Of a DNA stretch of 64,000 nucleotides, positions 1 through 11,932 are shown piece by piece; position 1 is the first letter of the stretch, and every line of letters begins with the position of its first letter. This DNA comes from Tetradesmus obliquus. Taxonomy: Eukaryota; Chlorophyta; Chlorophyceae; Sphaeropleales; Scenedesmaceae. The position numbers and the translations under genes were made by a program. The notes under the pieces were generated by a model. The model was not told the origin of the DNA. It did not search any database and worked only from the letters and a program-made list of their open reading frames with translations. The stretch is taken from NCBI GenBank assembly GCA_030272155.1, contig CP126197.1, positions 248,001-312,000 of the forward strand, read 5' to 3'.

Positions 1-2
1 TG

Positions 3-224
3 CTGGGCGCCCTGCAGCTAGAGCATGCCACACCGCCGCATGCTGCAGCGCAGCAGCAGCAGCCAGCTGTTATTCCGGAGGATTTGGCGCCGTTTGTGGT
101 GGCTCAGGGTGAAGTTGGTGAGGTTGATGAGGCGGAGCTGGTGCGGGCGCTGAGCAGCCGCATGAGCATGCGGCGCGGCAGCATCGGCACGCCGCTGCGG
201 CGGCAGTTCAGCAAGGCCGCGTGA
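3..224 (+). CDS. 3' end of an unknown protein (5' part outside window)
   Basis: An open frame enters from the left edge and ends at the TGA at 222-224, giving about 73 C-terminal residues. It has a short Gln run, an acidic stretch (EDLAPF, then GEVGEVDEAEL) and a basic tail with RRGSIGTPLRRQFSKAA, which looks like a phosphorylatable Ser/Arg segment. No family is recognised. The last 16 codons lie inside the first unit of a 114-bp tandem repeat that continues into the 3' flank, so the C-terminus may have been set by that repeat. The frame is open from the window edge, so the real exon start is unknown. Confidence 0.6.
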   Translation: MGALQLEHATPPHAAAQQQQPAVIPEDLAPFVVAQGEVGEVDEAELVRALSSRMSMRRGSIGTPLRRQFSKAA

Positions 225-458
225 GCAGGGTTATGCTGCGTGAGCTGGTGTGCAGTTGCGTTGCAAGTAGGAGCTCAGGTGCAACCCCGTGGCAGCATCG
301 GCACGCCGCTGCGGCGGCAGTTCAGCAAGGCTGCATGAGCAGGGTTATGCTGCGTGAGCTGGTGTGCAGTTGCGTTGCGAGTAGGAGCTCGGTTGCAACC
401 CTGTGGCAGCCTGGGCAGGTCGCTGCGGTAGAAGTTCAGCAAGGTGGTGTGAGCGGCG
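177..458. repeat. 114-bp tandem repeat, about 2.5 units, spanning a stop codon
   Basis: Units start at 177, 291 and 405, an exact 114-bp period (38 codons). The third unit is diverged and fades near 458. Unit 1 carries the last codons and stop of the upstream gene; later units are untranslated copies. Because the period is a multiple of three, the repeat makes an apparent + strand open frame with a 38-residue protein repeat at 221-514, which I take as a by-product. Confidence 0.85.
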
Positions 459-870
459 CTGTATGCATGGGGCTGAAAATTGTGTTGCTGGATTGTGTTG
501 CTAGGTGCGGTTGATTCGGTCGTGAGGGTTGAGGGGACGGTGGGTTGGGATGATGCAAAGAAACAGTGGATTCTTTTGTGGGTAGTGAGGGAAGTGGTAA
601 GGGGGAGAACCTTGTGCACTTTGTAAGCACATGCAAAGCATGCACACAGCGTTGATCTGATGTTGTTGCCAAGCCTTGGTTGCGACCAAGAAACTTCTGC
701 CGCTTTGTTGTTGTTGATGCATACCTGAATCTAGTCAAATGAAATGCACACAGGTTGTGCGTCACAGCCTGTTAGGCACAGCCTGCGACATAGATGAGGA
801 AAAGAAATAAAGGGTGCAGTTAGCACAGTTTGTGGCCATCACCACAGGCTGCGAAATCGAAGCATGCCTT

Positions 871-930
871 GGAGCCGTATAAATGTGGAGCCGTATGTTG
901 AGCCGTATGTGGAGCCGTATGTGGAGCCGT
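871..930. repeat. 12-bp tandem repeat (GGAGCCGTATGT)
   Basis: Five degenerate units of GGAGCCGTATGT in a row. The first has a 4-bp insertion and the last ends in an A-run. No function is apparent. Confidence 0.8.
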
Positions 931-1977
931 AAAAATTTGTCCTTTAGCATATGGTATGCGAGGCTTGCTGTGCACCTGTGGGATGCCTGCAGGAGTCACG
1001 CTGTTGCCCACTACTGTTCATGCCATGCCGCATGCGGCGTATTACCTGGCAGCTGGTGACGGGGTTTGTGACCATGTTGTCGACGCTAGTACGTTTGAAC
1101 ATGCAAGACCGTACGATTGAATGTTTGCAACGCACTGTAACTCGGTGAAGAAACAGCTGTGATGGCGATTGTGGCTGTCACAGCCACAGAAGTTCTGTTC
1201 GTCTCCGGTCCAAGGTTCCAGGTGCTCCCAAGGGATCCAGCAGCTTGTAGGGGCTGTGTTGCGGCTGCGCTCACCATGACATGGTTACCAACAGGTAAGC
1301 CAGCAGAAGCTGCATGCGCTGCCACGTCTTCGTAGCTCCTGTGGCCTGCAAACCCTAGCTGTGAAGCGCTTCACACTCGTGTATGGAGACCATTTGCATG
1401 GGGCGTAAGAAGCTTGGTGAAACCGCACTCTTGCATGCCTCGTTGTCTCTGTTGTCCGCCTCAAATTCCGTGTGTATCCGTTGGCGAGACGTGTAACCTG
1501 TCCTGTCAGCAACATGGGAGTGGTGTCATGAATGCTGACAAGGGCAGGGAGCATTGCCCAGGGCATGCTGCACAACATCCCATCACAGCTGCTGAAAAGG
1601 AATAGTTTTGTTTCAACCTTCGACTATTGCACACTTGTTATTTCAATGCGCTCTCTGGAAGCTCGCCACCTTCATCTCGAGCGCAAAGTATGCCAAGTAC
1701 CCCAATGGTAGCCACAGCGTCCTGCTAGCGATACGAGCTCCTTCTGGTTCCTTTGATTGCTTCCGGCTTCTGAGTTAGGGTGGGCAGGAACAGCTAATCA
1801 AACATGGCTGCTGGTCCAGGTGCGCCACTGGACTGTTGACAGACCCACAAGCATGCGTATGACCATACTTCGACAGGATCAACAAGTAAATCTTCACTGT
1901 TTGCATCGTTGATAAGCAGCTCTGCTGCAGGCCACAACAGCAGCAGCAGCAGAAACAGCAGCAACAGTTGCAGCAAC

Positions 1978-2009
<32 letters not shown>
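1978..2009. repeat. CAG/GCA triplet tract
   Basis: About ten uninterrupted triplets just upstream of the LRR pseudogene. It produces Gln, Ser or Ala runs in three frames, none part of a credible protein. Confidence 0.85.
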
Positions 2010-2083
2010 TCACCAACCCTGGTACCAACTCATTCACAAGGGCGACAATTGAGGCAAGTGCCATTGATTTTGCTCAACATAGG

Positions 2084-3906
2084 TGCTTCTGTGCCGCTTG
2101 CCTGCTTGCAGTGGCCCATCGAGCAGGCCTGCTGCAATCACCAGCGCTGCCCCTGGTCCTGCAGCACAGCAGCGTGCACACGGACCTGCAGGCAGTGCTG
2201 CAGCTATATTGCACCAGCAATGCCATGCAGGCAGCAGTACTGCAGCACTGCAGGGGCTTGCTGCATGTCAGCTTTGCTGTCCCCAGGAGCATGCAGCGCA
2301 CTCGGCGTTTTGCTGCTTAAATAGTCAAGCACGGGCAGCTGATGGGTTGCCTGCGCATCCTGCCTGGTAAGCACCACACGTGGCCTCAGCTAGAGATGTA
2401 CGGCCTCACTACAGAGGAGGCATGGGACAAGCTGGCGGCAGCACAGCTGTGCATAGCAGCTGCGCTAACGCAGCTGCAGCTGCAGGGTAACCAGGGCGGC
2501 GTGCAGCTGCACACGCTGCAGCTGCTGCCTGTCGGCACATCAGCGCAGGCACTGCTGGAGACGCTACCCAGCAGCAAGCTGCTGAGCCTCAACATGGGGG
2601 GTGGTTTGTATAAGCCCACCACTGTCAACTCCAGCAGCATTACAGCGCTGAGCCAGCTGCAGTCGCTAGCAGGTGGGGCTGTGCTGAAAGCAGGAGCAGC
2701 TGCTGGAGGTGCTGCCGGCGCTGACAGCTCTGACACAGCTGGACATCGGCGGCCTGCTCACAGCAGATGGATTATGAGGAGCTGCAGACGCGGCTGCCAA
2801 TGCAGCTCAAGGCGCTTGAGATAAGTTGCACGTATGGCCCGCCACAGCTGCAGCTAGCGCTTTTGTCCGCGCTGACCAGCTTGTGCGCAATCGGCACGGA
2901 CACTGAGGTGCGGCTGCCGCCGCAGCTGCTGAAGCTGGACGTGGGTACTGGCCAGCAGCTGCAGGCCATATTGGGCTGCCAGCAGCTGCAGCAGCTCAGT
3001 ATCTGCAGGAGCAAAGCCGATGCAACAGAGCTGAGCACGCTGTCCAGCCTGACAGGCCTCACAGACCTCAGACTACTTTATGGCCACACGGCGCAGCCTC
3101 CAATCGCAGCACAGGCGGCAGCAGCAGCCTGGCCGCTGCTAGCAGGCGAGCTGCGGTCGCTGGAGATCGAAGGCTTACTGCCATGGGACTTGCAGGCGGC
3201 CTCAGTGCTGCATATCCAGCAGCTGTCGCGCCTCACATGCTTGCGCGTCAGCTGCTGGAACATGGCGCAGGCCACAGCTGATGCACTGCCTGTGACGCCT
3301 GCTGCGTTTGCTGGCGTGCTGGCGGCACTGACGCAGCTGAAGACGCTGGAGCTGTGCGTGGATCCTACGGGGTACCTGGTGCTACAGGACCTGTCTGCAG
3401 CAGCAGTAGCAGCAGCAGCAGACGCAGCGGGAGCAGCAGCAGGTGGTGATGGTGGTGGGCATCAGCCGTCAGCAGTTATGCTGCCTGTCACGACAGCCAT
3501 AGCAGGCTTGCCCCACTTGCAAAGCCTAGAGCTGAAGTGCCCGGGCCTGGGCATTCTGGCAGTGGAGCCGCTGACAGCCCTCAGCAAGCTCAGCCGCCTC
3601 ACCATATCTGGCAGGCACTTTGATGACGCTGGCTGCATTAGTTTGGCGCTCAGCCTGACAGGACTACGGCGGCTCAGCCTAGGCGGCAATGCGTTCGTTG
3701 GCGACCTGAGCTTGCTGGCGATCTCCAAGGCGCTGACGCAGCTGACGTGGCTGAAGCTTAACTACTGCAGCAGTGTGTCTGAAGTTGGTGTGATGCACCT
3801 GACGCGGCTGCGGGGTTTAAGGGTGCTGTGGACACAAGGAGCAGAGCAGATATCTCGGCAGGTTGTTGTACGAGTGCTGCAGCACACAGCCCGGGAGAGT
3901 TTGTGA
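2084..3906 (+). pseudogene. Decayed leucine-rich-repeat protein gene
   Basis: The reading shows an N-terminal helical, F-box-like stretch (DLQAVLQLYCTSNAMQ) followed by many irregular leucine-rich repeats such as LPHLQSLELKCPGLG and LTGLRRLSLGGNAFVGD, ending at the stop at 3904-3906. The longest piece (2767-3906, 379 codons) is all LRR. The homology is not in one frame: an in-frame TAA at 2318-2320 interrupts it, LRR coding shifts to another frame near 2680, and shifts again near 2765-2790. No GT-AG intron of normal size explains these changes. I infer a disabled member of a large LRR family. Assembly indel errors or a live gene starting at 2767 remain possible. Confidence 0.6.
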
Positions 3907-4767
3907 TAGGGTCCGAGTGTGGCCCTGGTATTCTAGCAGCTGGCAGCTAACAATGTCCTGCGGTGTATTGTGAATGTCCATGGCTGCAGCTGCTGTGCAC
4001 CTTGTTTACAACAAGCAGCTTTCACTGCTTTATGCGTATTCTCACTTCGATCAATTGAAGGCAAAGTGTGTACGGATTCAGGTTTTGGTGGCCCACACGG
4101 TGTGGCCCATCCTGTGTGTGTGCAGCTGTTGACGATCATGAACTATGGCAACGTTGGTGTGGTGGTTTCGGGTGGTGCTGTTGGAAGCATACAAGTGGCG
4201 CAGCTGTGCATGACCAGCGTGCTTCGGCATCCTGGCTTTGTCCAGAATTCTTTATTTTACCAGTGGTGGTTGCGAGCTTTGATGGGCCGTCCACCAGGAT
4301 GAGCGGCGGTGTCAATGGTTGTTTGTTTGCTGCAGGTGTTGCCTGGGGGCCCCTTTTCCCTATGTGAGTACGCATTATGTTGCATGTGCTTGTGATGTAT
4401 GACCTGCATGCACGTTATAACCCTTAATACTGTGACAGGTGTCCCTGCGTGGTCTGCAGGCAGCAGGCCTGTGCACTGCCCCTGTGGCCCGGCTTTGGGG
4501 CCCATCTGCCTTGCAGCTGAGCTCCTGTTGTCTACGCCATAAGCGATGCCGTATAAAGAGCATTGTGTGGCGGACTCAAACACCATGCAGTTTGGGGGCT
4601 TGAGGTATTGGAATCAACAGCCCACGCAAGTCGAAGGCATGACCTAACACCCTGCCTTCGAAAGTGTGAAAGTGACAGATCCCGCCAGTTGGTCGCAGCT
4701 ACTTTGCTCTCCATGTCATTACCTGTCCTGATACTCACATCGTTGTAACCGTGTAATCGCTGCAGTT
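3907..4767. other. Intergenic, no supported gene
   Basis: No open frame with coding character. TGTAA occurs at about 4744 and TGTAAT about ten bases later, just before the next gene, and could end a transcript from the left. Confidence 0.45.
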
Positions 4768-7436
4768 ATGTGTTCCTGTGACGGCTGTCGTTTCTTCAAC
4801 ATGCAGGCACGCAGTTCACAGCAACACCAACACGACAATGTTTTGGCAGTGCTTGACATAGCTGCGGGCCATGTCAGCTCATCAGACAGCTTGGCAAGGC
4901 TCAGCGCAACGAACAGACGCTGCCGGGCCATCTGTGCCATCCATGCCACTCACAGGCTCAAGGCGCTGCTGCTGCCTCTGCTGCACCAGGCAGCAGCGCA
5001 GCCTAAGAGACCCTTGCAGCAGCACGATCTGAAAATAATCAAGTGGCTGTGCTGCACAGCTGGCAAGCAGGCAGTTGCTGCTGCGAGTGATGCTGTCGTG
5101 GCTGTTCCCAACGTGCCTGCAGCAGTAGCGTGCGTGCTAACAGCAGCAGGCGTGCGTGTCAGCGATGCGCAAGCAATGACAGCTGCGCTGAAGCAGCAGC
5201 CAGGCATAGAGTTGTGGCTGCAGGCACGCCTTGACGTGCACAGGCCAGATGCAGGGACGGGCAGCAGCAGCGATGCAGAGCTGTGTGCTGCCTTCAGCAC
5301 TGTGCAGCAGGACTGGACAAGTGCACCTGCAGCAGCAACAGCAGTCGCACGAGCGTCATCTGCCTTCGCAGCAGCACCAGCAGCAGCAGCGACAGGAGGC
5401 ATGCCTTTCTTGCTGGAGGTGCTGGCACAGTACCCCAAGGATTGCTACGTGAGTGGGTTGCTGCAGCCTGAGCTGCTGTAGCGTTGCAAGTGTTTGTGCT
5501 GCACTGAGCAGGCAGCAATAGCGGCCTGCATCCCAACAGCCTTGATGCCTTGGCGCATTGACCTTGTGCGCAGCAGGTTGGGTGTTGCATGCAACCGCAG
5601 TGCTGCAGTGTGCATGTCGCTGGGTGCCATCTCTGCAGTGTCCTCGCTGCCTGCCTGGGTTAGCACCCTCAAACCTGTGGATTGCAGCCTGGCGTGCTGC
5701 TGCACATGCTGCCCAGCAATCTCACATGTTGTGCAGTCGAGGCTACCCCTGCTGAAGATGATACGAGTGCCTGGTGGCTTCATTGTGCAGCTCTGGCCGT
5801 GTTGTGCCTGGCCAACAAGGTTGCAAATGCTGCGCCTGCTGCTGTGCAGGACTTTGCACTCGACAGGGTGGCACGCTTTGTGCAGCCGGCACTCATCCCA
5901 GACGTGCTGCGCTTTGCAGTGAACCAGCTGCACGCCAGGTCAGCTGCAGCGCTTGTCAAGCACTTGAGCACACCACCACAGGAGGTGCTGTCCACTGCTG
6001 CATGAGCAGCAGTGGCACTTTGAACATCCAGCTGAGGGTCAGCAGCAACAGCAGCAGCCACCGCCCCTAGTCTTTGTTGGCAACCAGCAGCAGAACCAGC
6101 ACGCTCAGCAGCAGCCTCAGCAGCAGCAGCAGCAGCAACAACAACAGCATGCGGAGTCTCAAATCAAGCACATGCACACGCTGCAGCAGCAGCAGGTCGC
6201 ACCTGAGCTGCTTGGCGAGCTGCTGCTGCTGGCAGCTGACAGACGGCACTACTATCTGATGCTGCAGCTGCTAAAGCTGCCCATACCAGGCCCTCAGCAG
6301 CTGCCTAGCAGCACAGTATATACGCTGCTGCGCAGTGTCCTGCAGGATGCAAGGAGCAGTACATGGCAGGCAGAGCTCTCGCGCAAGCTTTGCGAGCTGC
6401 CAGCAGCACGCCTGCTGGACGCTGCGCAAGTGTACACCCTCTTGCTGGCTGCGGCGCAGCAGCAGTACACAATGTGGTACATAGCGCAGCTGCCCGGCGC
6501 AGCTCAGCTGAGCAGCAGTCAGGCAAACACGCTCGCATCAGCAGCTGTGGACATCAGACACTCCTGGGCAGTGCGGCACATTGCAAATGTGATCAACATA
6601 TTGCAGCCACGGCAGCTGGTGCAGCTGCTGCAGCGCGCGCTGGTGCTCGCAACGGTCGCTGGTGAAGGGACTGGCGAAGAGGATGGTGAGGGCAAGGAGG
6701 AGCCCTGGTGTGATGCGCGCATGAGCGCACTGCGTATCCCCTATTCTGAAAGCAACCGGGTCGATAGGTTGGAGGTTCTGGAGTACCTCTGTGCTGCTGA
6801 TGTGGCAGCAGCGCTGGATGCGGATGAGGTGGCCGAGCTGCTGGTGGCAGCAGCAGAGCTGGGGGACTGCACTGCGCTCGCACTGCTGCTGGAGCACCTG
6901 CCAAATGCCGCAGCAGCAGACTCAGACACAGCACGGCAGCTGCTGGAGGTTGCGCTGCAGCACAGGCACAGCGGCATGCTGAGCAAGGTGTCAAGCAGCT
7001 TTTCAAACAAGCTGAGGATGTGTTTCTGTGAGTTTGCAGATGAAGCAGCAAACGGTATGCTGAGGACAGATGACAGGGTGGTGCTAGCGCAGATGGTACA
7101 TCAGCTGCTCAGCTGGATGCCATGGTACGCGGAGGATGGCCTGCCGCAGCTGCTGCAGCTGGCAGTGCGGCTGCGCAGAGCTGAGGCTGTGCGGGCCTTG
7201 CACGGCAAGCTCTGGTCAAGAAAGCCGCTCAAACATGAGCTGCCGGTAGCAGAGGTGGAGGCGCTGCTGCGGGCAGCGGCGCGCAGCAACAGCAGCAGCA
7301 TGGTGTGCAGCCTCCTGCTGCTGCCAGGGGCGCAGCGCCTGCCAGGCCGCGGGCTGCAGCTGGTGATGGACGAGTGCTGCAGGCGGGGAATGCAGCAGCA
7401 GCATACTGGGAGCGCAGCAAGGGGATGGCTGTGGCC

Positions 7437-7490
<54 letters not shown>

Positions 7491-8595
7491 CCAGGGCCAG
7501 CAGCACAGCCAGCGCCAGCAGTGTGCAGTAAGGAATTGGCATGAGTCCGACCTACAGCAGCAGCAACATCAGCAGCTGCTGAATGCAGCGCCGCAGCAGA
7601 CGCAGCCACTTCAAGCTCAGCAGCTGCTGAAGGCCATCAGGTCTGGGCAGCACCCCGACGAGCATGCACGGGCCATCTTGCCGTTGACAGCAGCAGCAGC
7701 AGCAGCAGCATGCGAGCCACCCATGAGCGACATCGGCACCAAAGGTCTACCATGCCCTGTGAATGTGGTAATGCCACTGTTGGAGGCAGCGCTGCAGCTG
7801 CAGCGTGGGTCGCAGCAGCAGGCATGGGTTGGCCTCTGGTGCAGCTCCTGGGCAGCACAGCACCTCACTGTGCAGCAGAAGGGTAGCATGCTGCTGGCAG
7901 CAGTTGAGACAGCGCACATCAACAGCTGCAGCAAGCCGTTGCAGCAGCTCTGCAGGGCATGGCAACCTATTGACAGCTGTGCAGTGGCCAGCATGGCTGC
8001 TGCAGCAGTGCAGCTGGGATGCCTGCCTGTGCTGCAGTGGCTGCTGCGGTTGCCAGCGGCACGGGAGTTGCGCTGCAGCGATGTGACAGTGCTGATGCGC
8101 TGGGCGATCTGCAACAACCCTGCTGGCAGCAGCAGCAATAATGCCAATGGCTCAAATGAAGTCCCTTGGGACCCGTGTCCTCCTAGCTACATCGCTGCGC
8201 GTGCTGAGGTGCTATCAGCAGTGTGCAGCCTACCAGCAGCGCAGCAAATCAGCCGCAGCAGCTTAGTGGGGCTGCTGGTGCGTGCCATGCAGCAGGGCAA
8301 TGTGGAGGCAGTGCAGCAGCTCTGCAACCTGAGGGCAGCAGCTGCGCTGGACCGCCACTGCATTCCAGGGCTGCTGCGCTGGGCGCGGGTGCTTGGCAGC
8401 AGGCCTGGCAGGGATGCTGTGGTGGGGGCGCTGGCTGGGCTGCGTGGTGCAGAGGGCATAAAAGCAGCCAATGTGGCCGATCTGCTGCAGCTGTATGGCA
8501 GGATTGATGGCATGATGGGCTGGAGTGCAGGCCATTCCGTGGAGGAGGGTGTGCAGCCTGCTGAGGTGTCCTTGGCTCGCTGGGCTTGTGCCTGA
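4768..8595 (+). CDS. Large alpha-helical repeat protein with F-box-like N-terminus and polyQ
   Basis: Exon 1 is 4768-5448 (ATG 4768; ATG 4801 is a second in-frame choice). Intron 5449-5687 starts GTGAGT, ends TTGCAG and is phase 0. Exon 2 (5688 to about 5984) reads well. The frame then changes between about 5985 and 6010, and a long exon runs to the stop at 8593-8595. The jump could be a 25-nt GT..AG segment (5985-6009), far too short for a normal intron, or an indel. The N-terminus (DNVLAVLDIAAGHVSS, then LARLSATNRRCRAI) resembles an F-box-like helix bundle. The rest, about 960 residues, is built of 35-40-residue helical units with a recurring 'LLxLPAAxxL' core, an alpha-solenoid. A 17-Gln run is encoded at 7438-7488. 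A role as a ubiquitin-ligase adaptor is only a guess. Confidence 0.65.
7438..7488 (+). repeat. (CAG)17 coding for polyglutamine
   Basis: Seventeen perfect CAG codons within the frame of the helical-repeat gene, followed by a Gln/Arg/His-rich linker. Perfect CAG with no CAA interruption suggests length instability. Confidence 0.95.
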
Positions 8596-9095
8596 GCAAG
8601 CCCGCAAGTGCTGGTCATGATACGTGTTGAACATTGCGCGCTTGTTTGACTGGTTGATGTATGTGATGCCATAGGCAGCTGGTGGCCTGGCGCCTGCGCC
8701 TGCGGGGCAGGTAATCATGACTTGCCAGGTCAGCGCAGCCTGCGCCCCGGGGTGACTATGTCATGACTACTGTTCCTCTCAGCAGCACTGCCTGCCAGCA
8801 GCCTTGTCCGTCATGTAATCCGCGTTAATCCGCAGCAACCAGCATTATGCGCCGCGTCTGTCCGTACTTGCACGGCATCCTTAGCCGTGTCACCTGCTGG
8901 CTGTTTGAAGGCCACGGAGGGTCAACCTGCCAGTCACCTTGACTCACCGGTCGAAACCAAGCCCCACCAAGCAGAACTGCGCACTCAAATTGCTGTTGAA
9001 GTTATGATGCAAGCTTTTAACGCCTCGCTGCTTGTGCCTCGTCAGCATCAGGCCTGGCGTGAGAATCCCGAGGCGCTGAAGTCCGTGACAGGAAG
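8596..9095. other. Intergenic between helical-repeat gene and GH5 gene
   Basis: Contains a TGTAAT at about 8814, a likely poly(A) signal for the upstream gene, 220 bp past its stop. The rest should hold the promoter of the GH5 gene; no clear TATA box was seen. Confidence 0.5.
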
Positions 9096-10941
9096 ATGAA
9101 GCCTCGCAAATGTCTTCTATTCGTATTATACTGTCTATTGTGTATACAATGTAATGGCAGCAGCAACAGCACAGGCACCAGGGGCAAGAGCAGCAACACT
9201 AGCAGCAGCAACAGCAGCAGCACTGGCGCCGATGCTCCGACAACGGCCCTGCCGCCCATGCCGCTCAGGACGCAAGGCAGATACATCGTGGATGCCAATG
9301 GCAAGCGAGTCAGGCTGAAGTGTGCCTCGTGGTCGGGAGCACAGGTACACATCAACACAGCACCATGCAGCTGCAGCATGGCCGTGCCATGCATGCCCAC
9401 GGCGCATGCTGATTCTCCCCCAACTTTGTTGACAGCCTGCAGTGTTGAAGAATCACCAGCACGTGTTCTTGGAGTTATCTTAGCAACAAACAAACACAAC
9501 TCGCAGCGCCGCAGTGCTGGGTGTGTCCCACTCCTTCTGCGTGCACCATACCATGCACGCCTGTCAGCACCGACCAGGACTCCCCACCATATGCACCCAA
9601 CCTCCTTTAAAAAACTCCCCAACAACCCACCCACCAACCCAAAACCCCACTGCCCCCGCAGGAGAAGTGGTACGTGCCCAGCGGCCTGTGGGCGCAGCAC
9701 CGCAGCACCATCGCAGGCATGGCACGCCGCGCAGGCCTCAACTGTATACGGCTGGTGTGGTCAACGGAGATGGCGCTGCGCTCGGCAAACGGCAGCATCG
9801 GCGTGCCGACTGCAGCGCTGTATGCGAACCCTGACCTGCAGGGCAAAGGGCCGCTGCAGGTGCTGGATGCCGTGATTGCAGCGATTGCTCAACAGGTGCG
9901 GAGCAAGCTTTTGATGCGTTTATTTTTGTGAATGTGGCAGTGTGGTCTGCAGGGAGCCGCTGCAGTTGCTGGATGCCGTGATTGCGGCCATTGCGCAGCA
10001 GGTGAGGGGCAAGCTTTAGATTTGTATTTTGTATGCGGCAGTGCGGGGCAAAGGGCAAAGGGCCGCTGCAGTTGCTGGATGCCGTGATTGCGGCCATCGT
10101 GCAGCAGGTGCGCAGCAAGCTTTAGATGTGTTTGTGTTTGTGTATGTGGCAGTGCCGTCTGCAGGGTAAAGGGCTGCTGCAGGTGCTGGATGCTGTGATT
10201 TTGGCCATCGCACAGCAGGTGGGGTCGTGGGGCAGCATTATTTTATCTTGTAGGTGTTGCGGTGCGGCATGCGCAGCACCGAACTTCAGGTGCTGTGTCG
10301 CTAGAGCAGCGGCATTGCTGCTGTCCTGCCGTTGTCTTGTGCACACGCATAGCAACACAATCAGGACGCATATCCTTAGCGTGCACCTGTTGTTTTCTGA
10401 CCGCTGCTGCTGCTGCTGCTGCCAGGGGCTGATGGTCATCCTGGACAACCACAGCAGTGACGCCATGTGGTGCTGCGAGATCACCGACGGCAACGGCCTC
10501 TGGTACACAGCCAGGTGGGGAACTGGCAATACCAGCCTAGATGGCAACATCTTGTTTGCTTTCTCTGCGTGTGTACATGCGTGTCTGGCTGCGCCTGGTT
10601 GCTTGCTGCTTGCAAAACTGTGGGCGTAGGCTGCGCCAGCAGCACGAGGACGTGGCAGGTAGCCGAATTCACAGTTTGTCGGCAGGACACTGCCATCCAT
10701 AATTTTTCCCTCCACTGCATGTATCAGGGTCACATCTCCGCAGCTTGTGATGGAGTCCGACCATGCTGGATGTTACAGAAGCGCTGCTGCTGCTGCTGCT
10801 GTTGCTTCCCTGCAGGTGGAGCGAGGCGCACTGGCTGCAGGGCTGGGCCGTCATGGCGCAACGCTACGCCAAGGCAGCAGCAGTGGTGGGCATGGGCCTG
10901 CGCAACGAGCCGCGCCCAACCTTCCTCAGTGAGTGTGTGCT

Positions 10942-11007
<66 letters not shown>

Positions 11008-11153
11008 TGTAGTGGTGACAGGCATCTGGTGATCCCAACAGGCTAGCGCTGCAGGAAGCATATCATGCAAGCACTTGGTACCTGTTACCTTCTCTTGCTC
11101 CTTTGCCTACAATCTTTATTGTCACTGCTGTGCGTTGCCACGTCATCAACCCG

Positions 11154-11187
<34 letters not shown>

Positions 11188-11850
11188 TCGCTGCCGCCCT
11201 CACAGACTACCAGCTGCGCTTCCCCAGCTGGGGCAGCGGCGGGGCCCTCACTGACCTCACAGTGGCCTACGAGAAGGCAGCAGCAGTAATACTGGCAGCC
11301 AAGCCCCGCTCGCTCGTCTTTGCACAGGGTGTGCTGGCAGGCAGAGATCTGAGGGGTGTGCGGGCGCGGCCGCTGGTGCTGCGGTCGGCCTGGCCGCTGG
11401 GGCAGGTGGTGGGCAACCAGCTGGTGTATGAGGTGCATGAGTACCCGTTCCTATGGTGAGTGGGTGGGCGCTGCAGCAGCAGCAGAGCTGCAGCAGCAGC
11501 AGCAGCCGAGGAGCTGCTTCAACACACCCCACAGAGACTATGCCGTGCAGCTCCAAAGTGTTCAACACGTCATGAGCCTGCACATCTTCAGGTTACCTAT
11601 TGCCTGTACGACCAAACATATCCGTTTGGTCTAAGTATATCTTTTGCAGCGAGTCCTGCATTTTGAACACCTCTGCTCCGCAAGTGGGCCACCATCATTA
11701 CGTATCAAGCACCTGCTGCAACCGTTACAACCCCTGCAGGGGCAACTTCAATTTCACTGACCACGCGGCCTACGCTGCGCGGCTGGACGCCTCCTGGGGC
11801 TTCATCTTCAAGGAGGGCAGGGCACCCGTATGGCTGGGTGGGTGCTGGTG

Positions 11851-11885
<35 letters not shown>

Positions 11886-11894
11886 GCTAACGGT

Positions 11895-11932
<38 letters not shown>

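Larger units (their letters stand above)
459..2083. other. Intergenic, no supported gene
   Basis: No exon with convincing coding character was seen on either strand. The stretch holds a 12-bp tandem repeat (871-930) and a triplet tract (1978-2009). TGTAA, the usual chlorophyte poly(A) signal, occurs once near the left end and could serve the gene ending at 224. Confidence 0.5.

Noticed and set aside
221-514. 97-codon + strand frame with a 38-residue protein repeat
   Set aside because: It is the 114-bp DNA repeat read in one frame; it starts at the preceding gene's stop and has no homology.
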